DNA from: an uncultured Pelagibacteraceae bacterium
GTDB lineage: Bacteria > Pseudomonadota > Alphaproteobacteria > Pelagibacterales > Pelagibacteraceae
NCBI GenBank assembly: GCA_902591845.1
Contig: CACJCG010000003.1
Coordinates: 1-45,424 of the forward strand
Length of the DNA stretch: 45,424 nt
Direction: 5' to 3'
Shown: piece after piece, positions 30,060 to 39,543 of the stretch
How the letters are laid out: every line of letters begins with the position of its first letter
Position numbering within the stretch: position 1 is the stretch's first letter
The notes under the pieces: generated by a model
The model's input: only the letters and a program-made list of their open reading frames with translations
The model's database searches: none
What the model was told of the DNA's origin: nothing
Program-made: the position numbers and the translations under genes

Positions 30060-30827
30060 ATTAATCTCAATAGGTGTGTGATCAGAAGGCTTTTCTCTTC
30101 CACGTGGATCTTTATTAATATTAATATCTTTAATTTGATCAATTATAGAATTTGAAACTAAAAAATGATCAATCCTCATGCCGTTATTTTTTTGCCATGC
30201 ACCTCTCATATAATCCCAAAATGTATATCCTTCTTTATCTTCATAAAAATGTCTGTAGACGTCATTAAAACCAAGATTAATCATTTCTCTAAATTTTTTT
30301 CTTATTTCAAGTCGGTATAAAGCATCGTCTTCAAAACTTTTAACATTATAAACATCTTCAGCTGATGGGATTATATTGAAATCGCCTGCTAGAATAATAT
30401 TTGAATTTTTTTTAGATAATGTTTTTAATTGTTTTATTAATTGATCAAGCCAATCTTTTTTATAATCATATTTTTCAGTATCCACAGGATTACCATTAGG
30501 GGTGTAAATATTAATTAATTGTATATTTTTTTTCTTATGTTCAAATTCAGCTGAAATTATTCTTGCTTGTTTTAACTTATCTTTAATTAAATCTGTTTTC
30601 ACATTTTTTAATTTATTTTTGGATATAATTGCTACACCATTATAACTTTTTTGACCAAAGACATGACTTTCATAGTCCATTGATGAAAAATCATCGTATG
30701 GAAAGTTAACATCTTCAGTTTTTATTTCCTGCATCATTAAAATATCTGGTTTATATTTTAATAAATAGCTTTTGATATTTTCAATTCTTGCTCTAACTGA
30801 GTTTACATTCCAAGATGAAATGAGCAT
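30051..30827 (-). CDS. xth: Exodeoxyribonuclease III (start revised to MLISSWNVNSVR)
   Basis: ISSWNVNSVRARIEN, LMMQEIKT, LAGDFNIIP, RIDHFLVS, SDHTPIEI. Starting at 30827 gives a TAATG overlap with erpA; the tracked ORF starting at 30857 adds ten implausible residues. Confidence 0.93.
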   Translation of the reverse strand: MLISSWNVNSVRARIENIKSYLLKYKPDILMMQEIKTEDVNFPYDDFSSMDYESHVFGQKSYNGVAIISKNKLKNVKTDLIKDKLKQARIISAEFEHKKKNIQLINIYTPNGNPVDTEKYDYKKDWLDQLIKQLKTLSKKNSNIILAGDFNIIPSAEDVYNVKSFEDDALYRLEIRKKFREMINLGFNDVYRHFYEDKEGYTFWDYMRGAWQKNNGMRIDHFLVSNSIIDQIKDININKDPRGREKPSDHTPIEINLA

Positions 30828-31144
30828 TAAAGTGAGAAAGAAACTCCACAACCGCATGAAGATTTGGTTTGTGGATTTGATATTTTGAATTGTTCACCAA
30901 TTAGTTCAGAAACGTAATCAACTTCAGACCCTTTAAGTAAATCAGCTGAAGTTTTATCAATTAAAATATTTTGATAATTTAAATCATCATCTTGTTTCGA
31001 TTTATCAAAAGTAAATTCATATTGAAAACCAGAGCATCCTCCACCCTTGATAGCGATTCTGAAGAATGATCCTTTGTCTTTTTTCGATAACAAATTATCT
31101 ATTTGTTTTAACGCTTTATCCGTAAATTTAATTTCTTTAATCAT
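30827..31144 (-). CDS. erpA: HesB/IscA-type iron-sulfur cluster insertion protein (ErpA-like)
   Basis: GGCSGFQYEF and C-terminal SSCGCGVSFSL. Confidence 0.88.
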   Translation of the reverse strand: MIKEIKFTDKALKQIDNLLSKKDKGSFFRIAIKGGGCSGFQYEFTFDKSKQDDDLNYQNILIDKTSADLLKGSEVDYVSELIGEQFKISNPQTKSSCGCGVSFSL

Positions 31145-31194
31145 GTCTGAACACTGATATTACTAATATAATACTTAATTATTTAAATTAAAGG

Positions 31195-32313
31195 ATGAAA
31201 AAAGACACTTTGTTAGGCGTATTTAAAAGTAAAGGCAGACTTAATAAAGAAGCTAATTCAAAATACAGATCTCCTTTTCAACGCGACAGAGATCGTATAA
31301 TTCACAGCGCATCATTTAGAAGATTAAAGCATAAAACCCAAGTATTTGTTAACACAGAAGGGGATCATTTTAGAACTAGGATTACTCATTCAATTGAAGT
31401 TGCTCAAATAGCAAGATCAATTGCAAAATATCTAAAATTAAATGAAGATTTAGCTGAAACCTTAAGTCTTGCGCATGATTTAGGTCACACTCCATTTGGC
31501 CATGCAGGAGAGGATGCTCTAGATGAATGTATGCAAAATTATGGTGGTTTTGATCACAATCTACAGACACTAAGAATAGTTATGTTTTTAGAGAATAAAT
31601 ATTTTAAATTTGCTGGACTAAACTTAACTCTTGAAACTTTAGAGGGACTTTTAAAACATAACGGACCAGTAGACGATCTAAACATGATCAATAAACTAAT
31701 TGGTTTAAAAGTTTTCAAGAATAAAATTAAATTTGATACTTATCCATCATTAGAAGCTCAAATATCAGCCATATCAGATGACATTGCATATAATAATCAT
31801 GATATTCAAGATGGAATTAAAGCAAACCTATTTAAAATTGAGGAATTAATTGAATTAGATTTTTTCAAAAAAATTTACCAAAAATATAAAAACAAAATTA
31901 ATAAAAAAAATTATAAAATTGCTATTTATCAAATCATCAGAGACTCAATAGATATTATGATTAGAGATTTACTAAGTAATACAGAAAAAAATATTAAAAA
32001 ATTAAAAATTAAGTCATTAAAAGATGTATCAAAATCAAATCAATTAATAGTTTCTTTTTCAAGTAAAATAGAAAATTCAGAACAAGAAATCAGATCATTT
32101 TTAAGACATAGAATGTATGACAATAAATCGGTACTTAATAAGAATCAAAGAGGTAAAAGGATAATTGAGAAATTATTTAAAATAATTAAATCAAATCCTA
32201 GAAAATTTCTGACCAAAGAGCAATTGACTAAAGACAAATATAGAGCTATTTCAGATTTTATATCTGGTATGACAGATAGATATGCTATTAACCTTTATAA
32301 CGATAATAAATGA
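31195..32313 (+). CDS. dgt: Deoxyguanosinetriphosphate triphosphohydrolase-like protein
   Basis: HD domain: RTRITHSIEVAQIARSIAK, LAHDLGHTPFGHAGEDAL. Confidence 0.94.
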   Translation: MKKDTLLGVFKSKGRLNKEANSKYRSPFQRDRDRIIHSASFRRLKHKTQVFVNTEGDHFRTRITHSIEVAQIARSIAKYLKLNEDLAETLSLAHDLGHTPFGHAGEDALDECMQNYGGFDHNLQTLRIVMFLENKYFKFAGLNLTLETLEGLLKHNGPVDDLNMINKLIGLKVFKNKIKFDTYPSLEAQISAISDDIAYNNHDIQDGIKANLFKIEELIELDFFKKIYQKYKNKINKKNYKIAIYQIIRDSIDIMIRDLLSNTEKNIKKLKIKSLKDVSKSNQLIVSFSSKIENSEQEIRSFLRHRMYDNKSVLNKNQRGKRIIEKLFKIIKSNPRKFLTKEQLTKDKYRAISDFISGMTDRYAINLYNDNK

Positions 32314-34043
32314 ATATTTTTGAATTATACCTAGATAAAATTAAATCCATTATTGTTGAGCTTAGTAAAAAAAATCAACTTATAGTTCCAGAAAGTTTTA
32401 ATGGCATTAATGCGGAGATACCACCTCCAAAATTTGATTGTGATATTTCAACAAATGTTGCAATGGTTTTATCTAAACTAAATAAAACCTCTCCAATAGA
32501 ATTAGCTGAAAAACTTGTGCCTGAAATTAAAAATAATGATGATCAAATCGAGTCAATATCTGTTGCTAAACCTGGTTTCATAAACATTAAATTTAAGCCA
32601 TCTTTTTGGTCAAACTTTATCAAAGAAATTATTGATAACGCTGAAACATTTGGAATTAATGAGAAAGAGAAAAAAAATAATTATCTGGTTGAATTTGTAT
32701 CAGCCAATCCTACGGGACCCTTACATGTTGGTCACTGCAGAGGAGCTATTTTAGGTGATGTTATATCTAATGTATTAATATTTAATAAACACAAGGTTAC
32801 AAAAGAGTATTATGTAAATGATTATGGTAATCAGATCATAAATTTTACAAAATCTGTATACTTTAGAATTAGGGAAGTAAAACTTAATGAAAAGTTCCCA
32901 CAAGATAATCCTGATTTATATCCAGGTGATTACCTTGTCGATTTTGCAAAAAATATAGTTTCAGAAAATTCAGATCTAAATTTTGATAATTATGATGAAA
33001 TAAGCGATAAGCTAACAGCTTTATCAATAGAACAGGCGATACTTTTAATTAAAAAGAACCTTAAGAGTTTAGGTATTAACCATGATAATTTTGTTAGTGA
33101 AAAAACCATTGTTTTAAACAACGAAGTAGAGAGTGTAATAAAATTTTTAGAGAAAAATAAATTTGTATATAAAGGAAAAATTAAAGCTCCAGCTGGTGAA
33201 GATAATAAAAACTGGGTAGAAAGAGAACAGTTACTTTTTAAATCTACTGATTTTGGTGACGATAAAGATAGAGCATTACAAAAGTCAGATGGAACATGGA
33301 CTTATTTTGCAAGTGATGTTGCTTATCATAAAAATAAAGTAGATCGTAAATTTGATTATTTAATTAATATTCTTGGCTCAGATCATGCTGGTTATATCAA
33401 AAGAATTTCATCCTCTGTTGAAGCTTTATCAGGAAAAAAAGATAAATTGATTTGTAAAATTAGTCAGCTTGTAAAATTAATTAAAGATAACAAACCATTT
33501 AAGATGTCTAAAAGAAAAGGCGACTACATTACGGTTGATGATTTAATTGAGGAAGTTGGAAAAGATGCAACTAGGTTTATCATGCTCAACAGAAGTAGTG
33601 ATGTTGAATTAGATTTTGATTTTGATGCTGTAAAAGAAAAATCTAAAGATAATCCGTTATATTACGTTCAATATTGTTATGCTAGAATTTCATCTGTTTT
33701 TAGACATGTTGATAAAGATTTAAATTCAAAAATTGAATTAGATGATTTTAGTTTTGAATACTCAAATGATGAGATCAAAATTTTAAAAAAGATTTCAGAA
33801 TGGCCTAAATGTATCGATGCAGCTAGTTCAAAATTAGAACCACATAGAATACCTGTTTATTTATATGATCTTGCCTCAGAATTTCACTCGTATTGGAATC
33901 TTGGTAAACAAAATCCTGAAAAAAGATTTATTAATGATCAAAAAACAGTTTCACCAGATAAATTAATTTTTTTAAAAGCAATATCTAACGTAGTAAAATC
34001 AGGAATGGATATAGTTGGTGTAGATACGCCAGATAAAATGTAA
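32310..34043 (+). CDS. argS: Arginyl-tRNA synthetase
   Basis: EFVSANPTGPLHVGHCRGAILGD, VLGSDHAGY-like ILGSDHAGYIKR, KMSKRKGDYITVDDL. Confidence 0.97.
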   Translation: MNIFELYLDKIKSIIVELSKKNQLIVPESFNGINAEIPPPKFDCDISTNVAMVLSKLNKTSPIELAEKLVPEIKNNDDQIESISVAKPGFINIKFKPSFWSNFIKEIIDNAETFGINEKEKKNNYLVEFVSANPTGPLHVGHCRGAILGDVISNVLIFNKHKVTKEYYVNDYGNQIINFTKSVYFRIREVKLNEKFPQDNPDLYPGDYLVDFAKNIVSENSDLNFDNYDEISDKLTALSIEQAILLIKKNLKSLGINHDNFVSEKTIVLNNEVESVIKFLEKNKFVYKGKIKAPAGEDNKNWVEREQLLFKSTDFGDDKDRALQKSDGTWTYFASDVAYHKNKVDRKFDYLINILGSDHAGYIKRISSSVEALSGKKDKLICKISQLVKLIKDNKPFKMSKRKGDYITVDDLIEEVGKDATRFIMLNRSSDVELDFDFDAVKEKSKDNPLYYVQYCYARISSVFRHVDKDLNSKIELDDFSFEYSNDEIKILKKISEWPKCIDAASSKLEPHRIPVYLYDLASEFHSYWNLGKQNPEKRFINDQKTVSPDKLIFLKAISNVVKSGMDIVGVDTPDKM

Positions 34044-34303
34044 TGCTAAAAGAAATTAAGTATTTAATCTTTATTGTTGTAATTGCTTTTTTTATTTTTT
34101 TGACTGGTAGATATTATTTTTCAGATGAAAATAAGAAGAAATCATACAGATCTTATAAAAATAATGATGAAAAAATTAAATTATATTCAAAAAACTTACC
34201 TGTTTTGGAAAATGATACACAAAATGTAATTGAATACGTTAAGCAAACAAACAAAAAAAAGAAAAAAAAGTTTAATTTTTGGAAACTTTTAGAGAATGAT
34301 TAA
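34043..34303 (+). CDS. Short membrane-anchored protein in the position normally held by a SPOR-domain gene
   Basis: 86 aa, one N-terminal TM helix plus Lys-rich tail; sits between argS and nagZ; no SPOR domain visible. Confidence 0.7.
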   Translation: MLKEIKYLIFIVVIAFFIFLTGRYYFSDENKKKSYRSYKNNDEKIKLYSKNLPVLENDTQNVIEYVKQTNKKKKKKFNFWKLLEND

Positions 34304-35246
34304 GAATAGAAGAGCCTTTATTGTTGGTATAAAATCATCAACATTATCAAACAAAGAAATAATTTTTTTAAAGAAATATAGACCGTGGGGTATAATTTTA
34401 TTTTCAAGAAACATAAGTTCAATTGAACAAACTAAAAAATTAACTGATAAAATAAAAAAAATATTTAAAGACAAAAAATACCCAATTTTAATTGATCAAG
34501 AAGGTGGACGAGTAAATCGATTAAGTAAAATTATTTCATTTGATAATTTGACTTCTGAATATTTTGGCAATTTATTCACAAAAGATAAGAAAAAATTTAA
34601 TATTATTTATAAAATATTTATCGATAAGACTTCGTATTTGCTTAAATCAATTGGTGTCAATATTAACACAGTTCCTGTTTTAGATCTTAGAGTTAAAGGA
34701 GCTAGCAACATTATTGGTGATAGGTCTTTTTCAAAAAATAAAAAAAATATCTCTAAAATTGGAGATATTTGTATTGATTATTTTCATGAAAATTCAATTG
34801 GAACTGTGATGAAACACATACCAGGGCATGGATTAGCTAAGGTAGATAGTCATAAATTTACCCCAATAGTTACCAAAAAATTAAATTATTTAAATAAAAA
34901 TGATTTTTTTCCATTTAAGAAAAAACAAAGCTATTTTGCAATGACAGCACATGTAATATATCGAAGCATTGATAGATTAAACACAGCTACGCACTCTAAA
35001 AAAATTATAAATTTAATTAGAAAAAAAATTGGCTTTAAAAACATTTTAATTTCAGATGATTTATCAATGAAAAGTTTAAAAGATGATTTAAAAACTAATA
35101 CTATTAAAACGTTTAGCGCAGGTTGTAATCTTGCTCTTCATTGTAACGGTAAATTGTCTGAAATGAAGGTGGTTGGTGATAATTCACCAAAGGTTAGTAA
35201 TTTTATTATAAAAAAAACATCGTTATTTTATAAAATTTTAAGTTAA
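34296..35246 (+). CDS. nagZ: Beta-N-acetylhexosaminidase NagZ
   Basis: LIDQEGGRVNRL, GDRSFS, VMKHIPGHGLAKVDSHKFTP, ILISDDLSMKSL. Confidence 0.93.
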   Translation: MIKNRRAFIVGIKSSTLSNKEIIFLKKYRPWGIILFSRNISSIEQTKKLTDKIKKIFKDKKYPILIDQEGGRVNRLSKIISFDNLTSEYFGNLFTKDKKKFNIIYKIFIDKTSYLLKSIGVNINTVPVLDLRVKGASNIIGDRSFSKNKKNISKIGDICIDYFHENSIGTVMKHIPGHGLAKVDSHKFTPIVTKKLNYLNKNDFFPFKKKQSYFAMTAHVIYRSIDRLNTATHSKKIINLIRKKIGFKNILISDDLSMKSLKDDLKTNTIKTFSAGCNLALHCNGKLSEMKVVGDNSPKVSNFIIKKTSLFYKILS

Positions 35247-35255
35247 TATCTGAGC

Positions 35256-35999
35256 ATGACTATTTCTGATTCTGCATTATTTAATGTTGATATAAATAAT
35301 TATAATGGCCCCCTAGATGTTCTTTTAGATTTAGCCAAAGCCCAAAAGGTAGATCTTGAAGAGATATCAATAACAAAATTAGCAGATCAGTTTCACGAAT
35401 ACATTACAAAAGAAAAAGATTTAAATTTAGAAATTGCTTCCGAATATCTATTGATGGCAACATGGTTAGCCTATTTGAAATCTAAATTATTACTCCCAGG
35501 TACACCTGAGGAAGAATTTAAAGTTCAAGAAGTTGCTGAAAAATTAAAATTACAGCTTAAAAAATTAGAATTGATAAGATTGCTTTCTGAACAAATGCTT
35601 AAAAGAAAAAGATTAGGAAGAGAAATTCGATCAAGAGGAATGAAGGGAAATATAAGATCTATTTATAGTACTGAGTATAATTTAAGTTTATTTGAACTTC
35701 TTAAGTCATATTCAACAATTATTATGACCAAGGACTTTCAAAAAATGAACATTCCTAAATTACCAGTATTTACTGCTGAGGATGGAATTAAAACAATAAG
35801 AGAATTTTTTGGTAAATTGATTGAATGGAAAAAATTAGATGATTTAATTCCTAAAAATTTTAAAAAAGGATCAAAATATAAACGCACTGGTAAAGCAGGA
35901 ATATTTGCTGGTTCTTTAGAATTGGTTAAAGAAGGAAATCTAACTATGAAGCAGGATAAGTTGTTTGATGATATTTATGTAAAGGAAAATAATGATTAA
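35256..35999 (+). CDS. scpA: Segregation and condensation protein A
   Basis: YNGPLDVLLDLAKAQKVDLEEISITKLADQF; EYLLMATWLAYLKSKLLLP. Confidence 0.93.
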   Translation: MTISDSALFNVDINNYNGPLDVLLDLAKAQKVDLEEISITKLADQFHEYITKEKDLNLEIASEYLLMATWLAYLKSKLLLPGTPEEEFKVQEVAEKLKLQLKKLELIRLLSEQMLKRKRLGREIRSRGMKGNIRSIYSTEYNLSLFELLKSYSTIIMTKDFQKMNIPKLPVFTAEDGIKTIREFFGKLIEWKKLDDLIPKNFKKGSKYKRTGKAGIFAGSLELVKEGNLTMKQDKLFDDIYVKENND

Positions 36000-36693
36000 A
36001 AAAGAAAAAATTACAAAAGATAATATTGTTAAATTTCCATCTAAGTTATCTGATTTAGAAAAAGAAATTGAAGCAGTTATTTTTGCTGCTGCTGAACCAT
36101 TAGATGTTGATACAATTGAAAGTAAAGTTACTAAAAAAGGTAGCGTCTCTAAATCATTAGAAAAGTTGCAGCAAGAATACTCTAAACGTGGAATTAATCT
36201 GGTTTGTATAAAAGAAAAGTGGTCCTTCAGAACTTCTCCTAACTTGTCAAACATCATGTCGCAAGAAAGAACGGTTGAAAAAAAACTTTCTAGAGCTGCA
36301 GTGGAGACTTTGGCTATAATTGTATATCATCAACCTGTTACTAGAGCAGAGATTGAAGAAATAAGAGGTGTTGCCTTTGGCACAAATACTCTTGAAATAT
36401 TAATGGAACTCAACTGGGTGAAACCAGGAGGTCGCAAAGATGTACCAGGTAGACCAATTCAGTATGTTACAACTGATGAATTTTTAAGTCATTTCAATCT
36501 TCAAAAATTATCTGATTTACCAACAATTGATGAATTAGGTGCTGCTGGATTAATTGACAGTTCTAGTGTCGATAATGCAATTTTTGGAACTGGAAAATTC
36601 TACAAAGAAAAACAAGAAGAAAAAAAAGAGGATATTTATTCTAATATTGATGAGATGTTAAACAGCACTCTTGATACAGAAGAGAAAGATTAA
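35992..36693 (+). CDS. scpB: Segregation and condensation protein B
   Basis: EAVIFAAAEPLDVDTIE; LSRAAVETLAIIVYHQPVTRAEIEEIRGV. Confidence 0.94.
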   Translation: MIKKEKITKDNIVKFPSKLSDLEKEIEAVIFAAAEPLDVDTIESKVTKKGSVSKSLEKLQQEYSKRGINLVCIKEKWSFRTSPNLSNIMSQERTVEKKLSRAAVETLAIIVYHQPVTRAEIEEIRGVAFGTNTLEILMELNWVKPGGRKDVPGRPIQYVTTDEFLSHFNLQKLSDLPTIDELGAAGLIDSSSVDNAIFGTGKFYKEKQEEKKEDIYSNIDEMLNSTLDTEEKD

Positions 36694-36740
36694 CAAAAAA
36701 GAAACTTTTAAATTAAGCATAAAAAGGTTATAAGTTTTTC

Positions 36741-36941
36741 ATGAGCATAGGAATTTGGCAAATAGCAATCGTAGTTATATTAGTAGTCTTATTATTTGGA
36801 CGAGGTAAAATCTCCAGTCTGATGGGTGATGTAGCTAAGGGAATTAAAAGTTTCAAAAAAGGAATGGCGTCAGACGTTACTGACGATACAGAGCCAAAAA
36901 ATATATCCGACGAAAATAAAGACTCAGAAAACAAAGACTAA
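36741..36941 (+). CDS. tatA: Twin-arginine translocase subunit TatA
   Basis: 66 aa, [41 protein letters not shown]. Confidence 0.9.
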   Translation: MSIGIWQIAIVVILVVLLFGRGKISSLMGDVAKGIKSFKKGMASDVTDDTEPKNISDENKDSENKD

Positions 36942-36946
36942 ATCAC

Positions 36947-37165
36947 ATGCCTACTATTGGTTGGTTTGAGATATTAATTGTAGTTGGTATTGCAATTGTT
37001 GTTCTTGGTCCAAAAGACTTTCCAATCATGTTAAAGAAGGCAGGTTCTTGGATAGGGACTGCAAAAAGATATGTTAGCAACATTCAAAATGAGGTTTCTA
37101 ATTTAGAAATTGATGAAAAAAAAATTGATAATGAAATAAAAAAAGAAACTAAAAAAGATGAGTAA
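36947..37165 (+). CDS. tatB: Twin-arginine translocase subunit TatB (short)
   Basis: 72 aa, IGWFEILIVVGIAIVVLGPKDFPIMLKKAG; between tatA and tatC. Confidence 0.88.
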   Translation: MPTIGWFEILIVVGIAIVVLGPKDFPIMLKKAGSWIGTAKRYVSNIQNEVSNLEIDEKKIDNEIKKETKKDE

Positions 37166-37928
37166 TGAAGAAAATGAAGGTGGATTTGTTAGCCATCTAA
37201 CAGAACTAAGAAAAAGATTAATACATAGTTTTATATTTCTAATAATCTTTTTTGTTATTTGTTATATTTTTGCAGAACATATCTACGGTTTTTTAGTTGA
37301 TCCTTTTGCTCAAGCGGTAAAAGATGATGGATCTGATAGAAGGCTTATTTTTACAGCCTTACAAGAAACTTTTTTAACCTATATAAAGGTATCTTTTTTC
37401 ACAGCTTTTTTTGTGACCTGTCCATTTATTCTAATGCAAATATGGAAATTTATTGCACCGGGATTATATAAACATGAAAAAGTTGCAATACTTCCATACC
37501 TTATATTAACACCCATCCTTTTCTTTTTGGGGGGTATGCTTGTTTACTATTTGATAATGCCCCTAGCTATTAAATTCTTTTTATCATTTGAAAGCACAGG
37601 GATGTCTACAAGTTTACCAATTCAATTAGAAGCCAAAGTAAATGAATACTTGTCACTTGTTATGAAATTAATTTTTGCATTTGGAATAAGTTTCCAATTA
37701 CCTATAGTCTTGAGTTTATTAGCAAGAATAGGTGTTGTTGATAGTCAATTTTTAAAAGAAAGAAGAAAGTATGTAGTAGTAATTATATTTGCTGCTGCTG
37801 CATTACTCACACCACCAGATCCAATTACTCAAATAGGTTTAGCAATTCCATTATTAATTTTATATGAATTATCAATATTTTCAGTAAAATTTATAGAAAA
37901 CAAAAATTTAGAAAAAACTGATGCATAA
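37158..37928 (+). CDS. tatC: Twin-arginine translocase subunit TatC
   Basis: [61 protein letters not shown]. Confidence 0.96.
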   Translation: MSNEENEGGFVSHLTELRKRLIHSFIFLIIFFVICYIFAEHIYGFLVDPFAQAVKDDGSDRRLIFTALQETFLTYIKVSFFTAFFVTCPFILMQIWKFIAPGLYKHEKVAILPYLILTPILFFLGGMLVYYLIMPLAIKFFLSFESTGMSTSLPIQLEAKVNEYLSLVMKLIFAFGISFQLPIVLSLLARIGVVDSQFLKERRKYVVVIIFAAAALLTPPDPITQIGLAIPLLILYELSIFSVKFIENKNLEKTDA

Positions 37929-39180
37929 TTTAAAAGAAATTAGAAAAGATTTTTCAAAATTTGAAAAAGACCTTGAAAAACGTTCAGTTAAAATTGATTT
38001 TAATAATTTAAAAAAACTTGATGCGTTAAATAGAGAATTAATTCAAAAGAAAGAAAATTTAGAAAAAGAAAAAAAAGATATTTCTAAATCTAAAGATGAA
38101 AGTTTATTTAAAAAATCAAAAGAAATATCTACAGAATTAGAAAAAATTGCTGATCAACAAAAAAATACTAAAACTGAATTAGATAATATTTTATCAAGCA
38201 TACCTAATATACCTCATCAAGATGTTCCAAATGGCAAAGACGAAAATGATAATGTTGAAGTTTTAAAAGCTGGGAAAATTCCTGAGTTTGATTTTAAACC
38301 CAAATCTCATTATGAACTTGGTGAAAATTTAGGCATGCTTGATTTTGATCTTGCAACAAAAACAACTGGATCAAGATTTGTATTTGTAAAAAAAGAATTA
38401 GCATTATTGGAACGAGCATTATCTAACTTTATGTTAGACACCCATATTGTTCAAAATGGCTATCAAGAGATTTCACCTCCATTGATAGCTTCTGACAATA
38501 CAATGTATGGAACTGGCCAATTACCAAAATTCGAAAACGATCAATTTGAAATAAAATTTGATGAAGGATCTGATAGAAAATTTTTAATTCCAACCGCTGA
38601 AGTAATTTTAACAAACATTGTTAAAGATAAAATTGTTGATCAAAAAGATTTACCAATGAGATTTGTTGCCTCAACACCTTGTTTTAGAAAAGAAGCTGGC
38701 AGTTATGGAAAAGATACCAAAGGAATGATTAGACAACATCAATTTTATAAAGTTGAGATGGTTAGTATTGTTGAAAAAGAAAATTGTCTTGAAGAATTAG
38801 AGCGAATGACGAACTGTGCAACAGATATTTTGGATAAGTTAGAGTTGCCTTATAGAAAAATAATTTTATGTTCTGGAGATATGGGTTTCAGTGCAGAAAA
38901 AACATATGATATTGAAGTGTGGTTGCCTTCAGAAAACAAGTATCGTGAAATATCATCATGTTCTTCTTGTTCAACATTCCAGGCACAAAGAATGAAATCA
39001 AGATATAAAAATAAAAACAAAGAAACGGTTTTTGTTGGAACGCTAAATGGAAGTGGTTTAGCAGTGGGCAGAACATTAATTGCTGTGCTAGAAAACTATC
39101 AACAAAAAGATGGTTCGATTATTGTTCCTAAGATACTGCGTCCGTATATGAATAATTTGGAATTGATTTTAGCTAAATAA
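37921..39180 (+). CDS. serS: Seryl-tRNA synthetase
   Basis: N-terminal coiled coil; class II motifs [51 protein letters not shown]. Confidence 0.97.
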   Translation: MHNLKEIRKDFSKFEKDLEKRSVKIDFNNLKKLDALNRELIQKKENLEKEKKDISKSKDESLFKKSKEISTELEKIADQQKNTKTELDNILSSIPNIPHQDVPNGKDENDNVEVLKAGKIPEFDFKPKSHYELGENLGMLDFDLATKTTGSRFVFVKKELALLERALSNFMLDTHIVQNGYQEISPPLIASDNTMYGTGQLPKFENDQFEIKFDEGSDRKFLIPTAEVILTNIVKDKIVDQKDLPMRFVASTPCFRKEAGSYGKDTKGMIRQHQFYKVEMVSIVEKENCLEELERMTNCATDILDKLELPYRKIILCSGDMGFSAEKTYDIEVWLPSENKYREISSCSSCSTFQAQRMKSRYKNKNKETVFVGTLNGSGLAVGRTLIAVLENYQQKDGSIIVPKILRPYMNNLELILAK

Positions 39181-39235
39181 AGTTGTTTTAATTAAATAGA
39201 TAGTATAAGTATTCACATAATTTATAAGGAGATTT

Positions 39236-39529
39236 ATGGAAGGCTCAGGAATAGGACAATTTATACCGTTAATTTTAATATTTGTTATTTTTTATTTTTT
39301 CTTAATCAGACCACAGCAAAAAAAAGTTAAAGAGCATAAAGCAATGGTTGAAAGTCTTAAGAGGGGTGACAAGGTTGTTACTTCTGGTGGAATTACAGGT
39401 ACAGTGGAGAGACTTATAGACAACGATAAAGTTGAAGTAGAAATTGCAGAAAACGTAAAGGTTGAGATAGTAAAATCAACTGGTATTCAAAGTCTTGTTA
39501 ATGCAAATACTCAAGAAGTTAAAAAATAA
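39236..39529 (+). CDS. yajC: Preprotein translocase subunit YajC
   Basis: FFLIRPQQKKVKEHKAMVESLKRGDKVVTSGGITGTV. Confidence 0.95.
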   Translation: MEGSGIGQFIPLILIFVIFYFFLIRPQQKKVKEHKAMVESLKRGDKVVTSGGITGTVERLIDNDKVEVEIAENVKVEIVKSTGIQSLVNANTQEVKK

Positions 39530-39543
39530 TTATTTTTAGTTAA

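Noticed and set aside
30828-30857. N-terminal extension of the xth ORF (MRLWSFFLTL)
   Set aside because: Encoded by sequence overlapping the erpA C-terminus; the internal Met gives the conserved MLISSWNVNSVR start and a TAATG junction.
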